From assembly GCA_937879855.1 (NCBI GenBank), contig CALFMO010000007.1:310001-374000 (forward strand): a DNA stretch of 64,000 nucleotides, read 5' to 3'. Source of the stretch: an uncultured Acidobacteriaceae bacterium. Lineage in GTDB: Bacteria; Acidobacteriota; Terriglobia; Terriglobales; Acidobacteriaceae. Below the pieces are notes generated by a model, which made no database searches, was not told the origin of the DNA, and saw only the letters and a list, made by a program, of their open reading frames with translations. The number at the start of each line of letters is the position of its first letter. The stretch's first letter is position 1. Positions 50,054-57,847 of this stretch are shown one piece after another. Both the position numbers and the translations under genes were made by a program.

Positions 50054-51163
50054 TCAGCCTCGCAGTGTTTCTTTTCTCACCGTGAGTTTGTCAATCAAGT
50101 CCATCTTGAGGCGGTATCCGGTTCCGGGCTGGTCCCTGATGGCGATCATGCCCTGAGGTGAGACTTCCACTTCCGGGTCGATGATGTCTTCTTTCCAATA
50201 GCGTTTTGAGGCGGAGACGTCGCCGGGCAGGCTAAAGTTCTTCAGCGTGGAAAGAGCAATGTTGTGGGCGCGTCCGATGCCGGTTTCGAGCATGCCGCCG
50301 CACCAGTTGGGGATTTTCTGTGCCTCGCAGACGTCATGAATTTTCAACGCTTCAGAGAATCCGCCGACGCGGCCGACTTTGACGTTGATGATTCGGCAGG
50401 CGCCGGCTTCTGCGGCGAAGGCGGCGCTGCGGGCATGGACGATCGATTCGTCCAGGCAAATCGCGGTGCGCAGTTCTTTTTGCAGGCGCGCGTGATAGTA
50501 GATGTCGTCGTTCCATAGTGGCTGCTCGATCATCAGTAGATTGAATTGATCGAACTCTCTCAGGTGCTCGACCTGATCGAGCGTGTAGGCGGAATTGGCG
50601 TCGCAGCTCAATGTAATGTCGGCCCAACGCGAGCGGATGCGTTCGAGCACGTTCACGTCCCAGCCCGGTTTGACTTTGACTTTGATGCGGCGGTATCCGG
50701 CGGCGAGTTCCATCTGGATCTTCTCCAGCAGTTGCTCGACGGAATCCTGGATGCCAATGGAGACTCCACAGGGAATCTCGCGACGAGTACCGCCCAGCAA
50801 TTTCCATAATGGCTTCTGCTTCTGGATGGCTTCGGCATCCCAGAGCGCGTTTTCGAGCGCGGCCTTGGCCATGCGGTGGCCAGTTACTCTGGCGAAAAGC
50901 GCCGGGCAATCGCGCGCGGTATCCAGGCGCTTGCCCAGCAGAGCGGGAATCAGATATTGCGTCAGTGTAGGCCAGGCACTTTCGATCCATTCGCTGCTGT
51001 AATAGGGATCCTCTCCGGCAACACATTCGCCCCAGCCATCAACGCCTTCCGAGTGCACGGTGACCAGCAGAATGCGGCGGCTGTAGGTGCGGCCAAAGCT
51101 CGTCTCGAAAAAATGGACGAGCGGCATGTGAATTTCGCGGAGCGTGATGACTTCAATCTTCAT
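50054..51163 (-). CDS. o-Succinylbenzoate synthase / N-succinylamino acid racemase family enzyme
   Basis: The 369-residue enolase-superfamily protein has the capping-domain start MKIEVITLREIHMPLVHFFE, a catalytic Lys pair region YRRIKVKVKPGWD, metal ligands in LSCDANSAY, LLMIEQPL and CLDESI, and the second catalytic Lys in INVKVGRVGG. This matches the MenC type 2 / NSAR branch, whose members make o-succinylbenzoate for menaquinone or racemise N-succinylamino acids. No other men gene is present here, and a GNAT gene follows the repeat on the same strand, which favours a racemase role. The ATG at 51163 follows the repeat; codons above it are repeat sequence. Confidence 0.87.
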   Translation of the reverse strand: MKIEVITLREIHMPLVHFFETSFGRTYSRRILLVTVHSEGVDGWGECVAGEDPYYSSEWIESAWPTLTQYLIPALLGKRLDTARDCPALFARVTGHRMAKAALENALWDAEAIQKQKPLWKLLGGTRREIPCGVSIGIQDSVEQLLEKIQMELAAGYRRIKVKVKPGWDVNVLERIRSRWADITLSCDANSAYTLDQVEHLREFDQFNLLMIEQPLWNDDIYYHARLQKELRTAICLDESIVHARSAAFAAEAGACRIINVKVGRVGGFSEALKIHDVCEAQKIPNWCGGMLETGIGRAHNIALSTLKNFSLPGDVSASKRYWKEDIIDPEVEVSPQGMIAIRDQPGTGYRLKMDLIDKLTVRKETLRG

Positions 51164-51170
51164 GGCTCTC

Positions 51171-51282
51171 AGTAGCGCCGGCAACTTGCCGGCTGTCGCG
51201 AGGGCATCCTGCCCTCGCATTCGGTAGCGTCTGTGCGCGGGCGAGACGCCCCCGCGACAGCCGCCGGGACGGCGGCGCTACT
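51171..51282. repeat. GC-rich 113-bp palindromic repeat, copy A
   Basis: The element begins AGTAGCGCCGGCAACTTGCC and ends GCCGCCGGGACGGCGGCGCTACT; its ends are inverted copies of each other and it contains internal hairpins (TGCCGG/CCGGC, GCGAGGGC/GCCCTCGC). It closely matches copy B at 53015-53128 in the same orientation. It lies between the racemase and GNAT genes. Confidence 0.85.
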
Positions 51283-51283
51283 T

Positions 51284-52057
51284 CTATTCTTCGGATGCAT
51301 AGGACCACCTTTCATCCCAGTGGCCGAGGAGGAATTTGCCATTCTGTTCGGCGTCGCGCTCGTAGCCTAGCACGGCGAGTCCCGTTGAAAACGCGCGCAG
51401 AAACTGTTCGCGGTTGTGCTCCTGCACTTGTTGCGCCCGGGCGCGCGTTTCGGGCTTGGCCTTCCAGTCGTAGATCTGCCCGGGCACTTCGATGCTGGAT
51501 TCGACAGTAACCGTTGGATTTTTTTCTGTCGCGAGCAGTCCTTCGACGCGCTTTGACTTCAGCCACCATTCCGCGATGAGGCGGTCACTGGGCAAGCCTC
51601 CTTGCAGCGGCGATGAGGTTATTCCGTACTGGTTGATGTTATACCGGCGCGCGATGGCGCCGAGCTTTTCAATGTTGAGGTAGGCGTTCTTGATTTCCAG
51701 CGGATCGAACGTCCACTCGATCAGTTCGATGCCTCGGGCGAGAGCGTCTTCGCGCTGCATCAGCTTGAGGCGGCGGCCGAGACCGCTGTTGCGATGGTCC
51801 TTGCGGACAGCCAGCATGTGCGAGTGCAGGTAAACGTGGCCGGTGCGCGTGCCGGGAACCGAGAGCGCGAAGCCCACCATGACATCGCCGTCGAAGGCTC
51901 CCATGACCTGGCCGCCGACTTTGTCGGCGACGACGAACATGCGCAGCGGCACCAGTTCCGCGTCGCTGAAGTTCCACACTTCTTTTTGCAGAGCGACGCA
52001 GGCGCGGAAGTCTTCGATGCCGTGACAGCGGCGCAGGACGACGGAGTCGGTGGTCAC
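51284..52057 (-). CDS. GNAT family N-acetyltransferase (COG3375-like)
   Basis: The 257-residue protein contains a GNAT acyl-CoA-binding fold in its first half: VPLRMFVVADKVGGQVMGAF, HMLAVRKDHRNSGLGRRLK (the Q/RxxGxG/A loop as R-NSGLGR) and IELIEWTFDPLEIKNAYLNI. The C-terminal half (about 140-257) is typical of the predicted GNAT group commonly found beside NSAR/MenC-like genes. I infer acylation of an amino acid derivative. The GTG start at 52057 overlaps the mazG stop (GTGA), proving tight coupling; codons upstream are within mazG. Confidence 0.85.
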   Translation of the reverse strand: MTTDSVVLRRCHGIEDFRACVALQKEVWNFSDAELVPLRMFVVADKVGGQVMGAFDGDVMVGFALSVPGTRTGHVYLHSHMLAVRKDHRNSGLGRRLKLMQREDALARGIELIEWTFDPLEIKNAYLNIEKLGAIARRYNINQYGITSSPLQGGLPSDRLIAEWWLKSKRVEGLLATEKNPTVTVESSIEVPGQIYDWKAKPETRARAQQVQEHNREQFLRAFSTGLAVLGYERDAEQNGKFLLGHWDERWSYASEE

Positions 52058-52965
52058 GCTGACTTCTCTTCGCGTTTCGCTTGCTGCCAGAGAGACTCTA
52101 ATTCGTCCATAGAGGCCTGATCGGCAGAGCGGCCCGATTCGTGGAGGCGGGCTTCCATCCACTGAAAGCGGCGCTTGAACTTGCGATTGGTCTTGCGCAG
52201 CGCGGATTCGGGATCGATCGAGAGATAGCGCGCGATGTTCACCAGAACGAAGAACAAGTCGCCAACCTCTTCTTCAAGTCGCGCTTGAAGGGCTTCGGGG
52301 ACAGGCGTTCGTCCCGAACCAGCCATGCCTCGGCCTTGGGGGCGCGGCCCGGGCGGCGGAAATTCGTTGAGCTGCTCGCGGAGTTCGTGGGTTTCTTCGC
52401 TTAACTTGTCGAACAAGCCCTCGAAGTTGGGCCAGTCGAAACCAGCTTGCGCCGCGCGGGAGCTGAGTTTGTGGGCCTCGAGCAGAGATGGCATGGCCGA
52501 TGAGACTCCGGCGAGAATGGAATGCTTTTCATCTTTCTTCGCTGTCGGCGCGGCGTTCCCTTGCACGTCAGCATTTTGCCGCTGCTTCCGTTCTTCAACC
52601 TTGAGAGCTTCCCAATTGCGCTTGACCTCGGCGGAGGTGTCGGCCTTCACGTCGCCAAACACGTGCGGATGGCGGTTGATGAGCTTGGTGGAGAGGCGGT
52701 CGAGCACATCGTCGATGGAAAACGAAGATTGCTCCTTCGCCATTTCGGCGTAAAAGAGCACTTGCAGGAGCAGGTCGCCGAGCTCTCCGGCGAGTTCAGG
52801 CCAGTCGCGGTTGTCGATGGCTTCGAGAACTTCGTAAGTTTCTTCCAGAGTGTAGGGCTTGATGGAATCGAAGGTCTGCTCGCGGTCCCAAGGACAACCG
52901 CCGGGAGCGCGCAGGCGCTCCATGATGGCGACGGCGCGCTCGAAACGTTCTCCGGTGGAAGGCAT
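52054..52965 (-). CDS. mazG: Nucleoside triphosphate pyrophosphohydrolase MazG
   Basis: The 303-residue protein has two MazG all-alpha domains. The N-terminal one has CPWDREQT and the metal-binding TLEETYEVLEAID with ELAGELGDLLLQVLFYAEMA; the second has LEEEVGDLFFVLVNIARYL. It hydrolyses NTPs to NMP and pyrophosphate as a housekeeping or stringent-response enzyme. It is about 40 residues longer than E. coli MazG because of two linkers, RKQRQNADVQGNAAPTAKKD and a Pro/Gly-rich PPPGPRPQGRGMAGSGRTPV, the latter looking like in-frame repeat DNA. The start is at 52965; the open frame above it is repeat copy B. Confidence 0.93.
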   Translation of the reverse strand: MPSTGERFERAVAIMERLRAPGGCPWDREQTFDSIKPYTLEETYEVLEAIDNRDWPELAGELGDLLLQVLFYAEMAKEQSSFSIDDVLDRLSTKLINRHPHVFGDVKADTSAEVKRNWEALKVEERKQRQNADVQGNAAPTAKKDEKHSILAGVSSAMPSLLEAHKLSSRAAQAGFDWPNFEGLFDKLSEETHELREQLNEFPPPGPRPQGRGMAGSGRTPVPEALQARLEEEVGDLFFVLVNIARYLSIDPESALRKTNRKFKRRFQWMEARLHESGRSADQASMDELESLWQQAKREEKSA

Positions 52966-53014
52966 GTGGAACCAATGTAAATGAGGGCCGAGGCGGGAGG
53001 CAATGCAGCGACAG

Positions 53015-53128
53015 AGTAGCGCCGGCAACTTGCCGGCTGTCGCGAGGGCAGCTTGCCCTCGCGTGCATCGACTGGTCACATGCGCGGGCGGGACGTCCGC
53101 GCGACGGCCGCCGGGACGGCGGCGCTAC
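53015..53128. repeat. GC-rich 113-bp palindromic repeat, copy B
   Basis: The first 40 or so bases and the last 25 are almost identical to copy A at 51171-51282; the middle (around the 53075 region) differs. Orientation is the same. The repeat lies 50 bp upstream of the mazG start, so copies A and B bracket the mazG-GNAT pair. A partial relative is at 57670-57735. Confidence 0.85.
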
Positions 53129-53252
53129 AACGACAACCACGAGCTATGGGACGGCATCCTAGATTTACCGAACGTCCTTCCGCTCATTTCACACGCAACA
53201 GTTTTCGGCAAACCATTAATCAACACCAAAAATTCATTTAGGAGAAAAGAAA

Positions 53253-53831
53253 ATGGCTACTGGTAATCTTCAGGGAAAGAAAGTGGCGATTCTTGTGACC
53301 GACGGCTTCGAGCAAGCGGAATTGCTGGAGCCAAGGAAGGCGCTCGATCAAGCGGGCGCAACCACGAAAGTGGTTTCTCCGGCGGGCAAGAAAGCCAAAG
53401 GATGGAACCATAAGGAGTGGGGCGAAGAAGTTCCGGTGGACACTTCACTCGATTCTGCGAAGGCGGAGGAATTCGATGCGCTGTTGCTGCCGGGTGGCGT
53501 TATGAATCCTGACCATCTGCGCATGAATCCGAAGGCGGTTGAATTTGTGAAACAATTTACGGACGCGGGTAAGCCGGTCGCGGCGATTTGTCATGGGCCG
53601 TGGACGCTGATCGAAGCGGGGGCGGTTCGCGGACGCACGGTGACCTCATGGCCTTCGCTCAAAACGGACCTTAAAAATGCCGGAGCGACCTGGGTCGACA
53701 AGGAAGTTGTTAGCGACCAAAACCTGGTAACCAGCCGGAAGCCGGACGACATCCCAGCGTTCAATCGTGAGATGATTCGGTTGTTTGGAGAAGGACGCGG
53801 CCTGACCGGTTCACTGCGAAAGTCCGCTTAA
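53253..53831 (+). CDS. DJ-1/PfpI family protein
   Basis: The 192-residue protein is one DJ-1/PfpI (class I glutamine-amidotransferase-like) domain. The nucleophile elbow is AAICHGPWTL with Cys113 and His114, and the Glu contributing to the active site is in DGFEQAELLEP. The YfkM/YhbO-like subgroup of general stress proteins and protein or nucleotide deglycases has the same length and the N-terminal KKVAILVTDGFE. AGGAG lies about 8 nt before the ATG. It is followed by a hairpin at 53870. Confidence 0.92.
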   Translation: MATGNLQGKKVAILVTDGFEQAELLEPRKALDQAGATTKVVSPAGKKAKGWNHKEWGEEVPVDTSLDSAKAEEFDALLLPGGVMNPDHLRMNPKAVEFVKQFTDAGKPVAAICHGPWTLIEAGAVRGRTVTSWPSLKTDLKNAGATWVDKEVVSDQNLVTSRKPDDIPAFNREMIRLFGEGRGLTGSLRKSA

Positions 53832-53869
53832 AAGGCTGATTGGTCGGACCATGGATGAAGACAGTTTGA

Positions 53870-53903
53870 TCACCCGGCTCGAGATCATGGATGAGCCGGG
53901 TGA
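53870..53903 (+). terminator. Hairpin after the DJ-1/PfpI gene
   Basis: TCACCCGGCTC (53870-53880) and GAGCCGGGTGA (53893-53903) form an 11-bp perfect stem with a 12-nt loop, 39 nt after the stop codon. Only TTCTGG follows, so it is a poor intrinsic terminator by T-run but well placed. Confidence 0.5.
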
Positions 53904-54124
53904 CTTCTGGTAAAACGAAGTAATACGGCCTGCCAATCGCGTCGAACAGAGGTTACTTTCGGCACCTCTTCCGTCGGGACAAAAGTGAAATTTGTCTAAT
54001 GGCTGCGTGGACTATCGTGACCTTCATCTAATTGCAGGGCGGATGCAGAATCTGAACAAGTGGGAGTGTCCTCAGGGCGTGCAATCCCATAGTTTTCTGA
54101 CACTCTCGGGTCCGATTCAAATAC

Positions 54125-55765
54125 ATGAGTTTAAGCGTTAAACCTCGACCTAGCGTGGACGGGCAGCATTTCCACGTGGTGGTCATCGGAGGCGGCATTA
54201 ATGGCGTCGCCGTGGCGCGCGAGTGTGCCCGTGCCGGGAAGCGGACGCTCCTGGTGGAGCAAAACGATTTTGGCTCGGGCGTGACCAGCCGCTCGACGCG
54301 GATCATTCATGGCGGCCTGCGTTACCTGGAACATGGAGAGCTGGGGCTGGTGCGCGAGTCTGTGCGGGAGCGGGAGCGGCTGTTGCGCGAGCGCTCGCAC
54401 CTGGTCCATCCCATACATTTTCTGTTTTTGCTCAACGAGGAGAGCCAACGCAGCGCGATGAAAGTGCGCGCTGGGCTGTGGCTCTACCAGCGGTTTTCGG
54501 GCAGAAAATCGAGTCCCTTGAGCGAAATGGAGTTGAAGCGGGTGGAACGCGCGCTCGACGCCGGGCAGCAGTGGTCGATCCTCAACTATGAAGACGCGCA
54601 GTGTGAGTTTCCCGAGCGCCTGGTGGCGGAATGGATGCTGGAAGCGGCCGAGGCAGGAGCAGTGGTCCGCAATCACTACGAAGTGCTGGCTGTGGACGTG
54701 ACTCAGGGCCGGGCTCGCGGCGTGTTGCTGCGCGACCGTATTTCCGGAAAAGACGAGCGCGTCGATGCCGGCTGGATTTTGAACTGCACCGGCCCGTGGG
54801 CCGATCGCATTTGCCAGCGTTCCGCGGTGCGCACCAGCAAGCCAATGCTGGGGGGTGTACGCGGCTCGCATATCGTGTTGCCGCGGTTTTCAGGCGCCCC
54901 TAGTGTGGCGCTATATACCGAAGCGGCAGATGGCCGACCGGTTTTCGTTATCCCCTGGAATGAGCAAGTGCTGGTGGGCACTACCGAGGTTCCTGACACT
55001 GGGGACCCGGGAAGAACAACGCCCTCGAACGAGGAAATTGAATACCTGTTGCGCACGGCGGCCAAGCTGTTTCCCAAGGCGAAGATCTCGGCGCACGATA
55101 TAAGATACGCGTTCGCCGGAGTCCGGCCTCTGCCGAATTCTCCCGGCAACAAGTCCTCGTCGGTGACGCGGCGACACTTCTTGCATGACCACACGCCGGA
55201 GGGTGCGGCGCGGCTGATCTCGGTGATTGGCGGAAAGTTGACCACGGCGGCTTCGCTGGCGCGGGAATGCGCGCGAAAGATCGGCATCCCCGTGAAAGAG
55301 CCGAACATGGTGGCGATGGGACCGGGAAGTTCTCTCGATCCTATGCTGGATCAGGAGATTCTCGACATCGCCAAGGCCGGGTCGGTGAGCGAAGAAACCG
55401 CTCGCGGCATGATGGAGTGGCACGGGCCGCGCGCCATGGACATCGCACGAATGGCCTTGGTGAGCGCAGAACTGCGCGCGCCCATTTGTCCGCATAGCTC
55501 ACACATTGTGGCCGAGGTGGTAGAGGCCTATCGCAAAGAGTATGCGGTCACCTTGGCCGACGTGCTGCTGCGCCGGATCCCGGTAGCGCTGGGCGCGTGC
55601 TGGTCGGAATCCTGCAGCCGGGAGGCGGCGCTCCGCATTGGTGCGGTGCTCGGCTGGAAAGAGCAGGACCTGGGGTCGAATCTTGAAGCGTTTGAGACCG
55701 AGCGCACCGCGTTCCTGAAGAAACCCTCGGGCAGCACATCGGCGCTGGAAGCTGCGGCCGACTAG
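54125..55765 (+). CDS. glpD: FAD-dependent glycerol-3-phosphate dehydrogenase GlpD
   Basis: The 546-residue flavoenzyme oxidises sn-glycerol 3-phosphate to dihydroxyacetone phosphate and passes electrons to quinone at the membrane. The FAD-binding motif VVVIGGGINGVAVARECA is at about 18-35, followed by VEQNDFGSGVTSRSTRIIHGG, the GlpD/GlpA signature, and RYLEHGELGLVRE. The C-terminal 130 residues match the DAO_C domain. No glpK or glpF is adjacent; a glycerophosphodiester phosphodiesterase gene 6 kb away could supply its substrate. It is convergent with the ABC permease gene with 4-bp overlap. Confidence 0.93.
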   Translation: MSLSVKPRPSVDGQHFHVVVIGGGINGVAVARECARAGKRTLLVEQNDFGSGVTSRSTRIIHGGLRYLEHGELGLVRESVRERERLLRERSHLVHPIHFLFLLNEESQRSAMKVRAGLWLYQRFSGRKSSPLSEMELKRVERALDAGQQWSILNYEDAQCEFPERLVAEWMLEAAEAGAVVRNHYEVLAVDVTQGRARGVLLRDRISGKDERVDAGWILNCTGPWADRICQRSAVRTSKPMLGGVRGSHIVLPRFSGAPSVALYTEAADGRPVFVIPWNEQVLVGTTEVPDTGDPGRTTPSNEEIEYLLRTAAKLFPKAKISAHDIRYAFAGVRPLPNSPGNKSSSVTRRHFLHDHTPEGAARLISVIGGKLTTAASLARECARKIGIPVKEPNMVAMGPGSSLDPMLDQEILDIAKAGSVSEETARGMMEWHGPRAMDIARMALVSAELRAPICPHSSHIVAEVVEAYRKEYAVTLADVLLRRIPVALGACWSESCSREAALRIGAVLGWKEQDLGSNLEAFETERTAFLKKPSGSTSALEAAAD

Positions 55766-56532
55766 CTCACCGCTTTTTTCTCGAACTGCCTCAAGCCCAC
55801 AAATAGCAACAGCACATCAAAGAATAATAGAGCCACGAGCACGGCCGTAAGCGGCAGATGCGTAAACTGCGGAACCAACGCGGCGCGTAGTCCTTCGCTG
55901 GCATAGACCAACGGATTCACCAACACAACTTTTTGCAGGATGGGGAACGTGTTCAGCGCGCTCCATGGATAGTAGGTGCACCCAAAGAAAATCATGGGCG
56001 TCATCACCATGCTGAACATCAGTCCAATATGTTGTTGGTCCATGCTGCATCCCAGAGCGAGGCCTCCGCAGGCTGAAAACGCCGCAACCAACACGAGGAT
56101 CAGAGCGAAGGTGAGTGGTGTGCCGACACTGATCTGAACTCCGCGTCCGAGCACGAGCCATGCAAGAGGCAACACTACCAGCCCAGCTACCAGCGCCTGC
56201 AGCATTCCGGCAATGACTTTCTCGATCGCGATCCACGCATTGTCGATGGGAGCGAGCAAGCGGTCTTCGATTTCGCGCGTCCATTGAAATTCGGCGATGA
56301 GCGGCATGGCCACCGCCCAGACTCCGGTAAAGACCATGCTGATCGCGATGATGCCGGGGAGCAGCAGGCTCTTGTAGGCTTGAGGCATATAGCCACTGCC
56401 CACCATCACCTTGCCGAAGATGAAGACGAATAGCAGCGGCTGCAGGAAAGTTTGCATGAAGAGTTGAATCGCGTTGCGCCGCGCCACATGGGCGTCTCGC
56501 GCCAGCATTGCGCCAAACGTTTTCCAGTTCAA
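55762..56532 (-). CDS. ABC-2 type transporter permease (DrrB-like)
   Basis: The 256-residue membrane protein has six hydrophobic segments and begins MNWKTFGAMLARDAHVARRN. FLQPLLFVFIFGKVMVGSGYMP and the signature-like region LVNPLVYASEGLRAALVP near the C-terminus are characteristic of ABC-2 permeases. It overlaps the ATPase gene by 4 bp (ATGA), so the two form one export system for an unknown substrate, of the drug or polysaccharide type. Confidence 0.9.
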   Translation of the reverse strand: MNWKTFGAMLARDAHVARRNAIQLFMQTFLQPLLFVFIFGKVMVGSGYMPQAYKSLLLPGIIAISMVFTGVWAVAMPLIAEFQWTREIEDRLLAPIDNAWIAIEKVIAGMLQALVAGLVVLPLAWLVLGRGVQISVGTPLTFALILVLVAAFSACGGLALGCSMDQQHIGLMFSMVMTPMIFFGCTYYPWSALNTFPILQKVVLVNPLVYASEGLRAALVPQFTHLPLTAVLVALLFFDVLLLFVGLRQFEKKAVS

Positions 56533-57542
56533 TCGCGCAGGCTCCTTCCGGTGTGATGCAGAAAAAGATTTTCCAGACTGGGCTCAGAAATGTGGACGTC
56601 GGACAGTTCCGCGCCGGAACTCGCGGCCACGGTCGCGATCTGTGGAATCAGGGAACCGCCGCGGTCCGCATAAATGTCGGCCCCGGTGCCGTCGGTAGCA
56701 CGCACTTCGCGGACTCCCGCCAGCGCTTGCAACTTCTGAAGCAACTCCGCGGTCTGCTTGCCGAAGCGAAGACGCAGCAGAAATCCTCCAGGGATCGAGG
56801 CCTTCAGTTCCCCCGGCGTGCCCACGGCAATCACATGCCCATGGTCAACGATCGCGAGGCGCTGGCAAAGCGCATCGGCCTCCTCCATGTTGTGGGTGGT
56901 CAGCAGCACAGTCCGCCCCGCCTGATGATATTCGCGAATGATCTCCCACAATAAGATACGGGTTTGAGGATCGAGGCCGGCGCTAGGCTCGTCGAGAAAC
57001 AGAACTTGCGGATCGTGCATCATGGCGCGGGCGATGGAAAGACGCTGCATCATGCCCCCCGAAAAGCCGCGCACCATCTGGTTGGCGCGCTCGGTGAGTT
57101 TGAATTTCTCGAGTAAGGCGTCGGCGCGCTCATTTCTTTGCCTGGATCCGATTCCAAAATACGCCGCGTGAAAAACCAGAATCTCGCGGGCGGTCAGAGA
57201 AAAATCCAGGTTGGGACGCTGCGGCACAACCCCGATCAAGCGCTTGACGAGCGCCTGTTCCCTCCAGACCTCGTGTTCGCCGATCCAGGCTTGGCCCGAA
57301 CTTGGCCGCACACGCGTGGTCAGCACCCCAACCGTGGTGGACTTGCCCGCGCCGTTGGGGCCTAGTAGGCCAAAGATTTCTCCCGGAAGAATTTCCAACG
57401 AAAGCCCGTCGAGCGCCGGAATTTGAACCTTCGGCGGCTTGCCGCCCTTGGCATCGCCGCGCGCGATAAGGCCCCCCGCAGCCAATGGCGGCGAGGCGTT
57501 ATACGTCTTGCGGAGATCCTGTGTGCGAACGCCAACGGCCAT
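56529..57542 (-). CDS. ABC transporter ATP-binding protein (DrrA-like)
   Basis: The 337-residue ATPase has Walker A GLLGPNGAGKSTT, the Q-loop region RPNLDFSLTAREIL, signature GFSGGMMQRLSIARAMM, Walker B VLFLDEPSAGLD and the switch His in VLLTTHNMEEAD, all in order and intact. The C-terminal 80 residues are the DUF4162-like tail of the DrrA family. Near the N-terminus an unusual Gly/Ala/Lys-rich insert (about 15-42, LAAGGLIARGDAKGGKPPK) lengthens the loop before the usual ALDGLSLEI. It is the upstream partner of the permease gene. Confidence 0.93.
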   Translation of the reverse strand: MAVGVRTQDLRKTYNASPPLAAGGLIARGDAKGGKPPKVQIPALDGLSLEILPGEIFGLLGPNGAGKSTTVGVLTTRVRPSSGQAWIGEHEVWREQALVKRLIGVVPQRPNLDFSLTAREILVFHAAYFGIGSRQRNERADALLEKFKLTERANQMVRGFSGGMMQRLSIARAMMHDPQVLFLDEPSAGLDPQTRILLWEIIREYHQAGRTVLLTTHNMEEADALCQRLAIVDHGHVIAVGTPGELKASIPGGFLLRLRFGKQTAELLQKLQALAGVREVRATDGTGADIYADRGGSLIPQIATVAASSGAELSDVHISEPSLENLFLHHTGRSLRD

Positions 57543-57669
57543 GCAAAGCGGTCCTCCATTTGGAAGAAGGTAAGGGTTTCGGAAGTATATCCCAGGGAAT
57601 CGCTGTGAATGAGTCGTGACGAAACGGGAGTACTTTCAAAGCCTGAGGTTACACGGATCCACAGCGGCG

Positions 57670-57735
57670 AGGGCAGGCTCTCGCGACAACCGGCAGAGCC
57701 TGCCCTGAGCGAAGTCGAAGGGGTGCCGGCGCTAC
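57670..57735. repeat. GC-rich repeat, partial copy with 12-bp perfect stem
   Basis: AGGGCAGGCTCT (57670-57681) is exactly complementary to AGAGCCTGCCCT (57695-57706), and the element ends GCCGGCGCTAC like copies A and B. It also holds, inverted, a block shared with 35028-35048 (CCTTCGACTTCGCTCAGGGC against CCTTCAACTTCGCTCAGGGT). It is the only notable item in the 305-bp gap 57543-57847. Confidence 0.65.
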
Positions 57736-57847
57736 TGGGGCAGGGACTTGCGTCATCTGGGAATGGGCCTATCGCGTAACTACACTGACGCGAGGTGTAC
57801 CGAGTTTTGGTCCAGGCGAAATTCTGCCTACAAGAAAGGCGCGGGCG

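Noticed and set aside
51164..51220. N-terminal extension of the racemase ORF, and the similar one of the mazG ORF at 52966-53079
   Set aside because: Both extensions share the phrase ALATAGKLPALL because they translate the 113-bp repeat; the genes start after the repeat.
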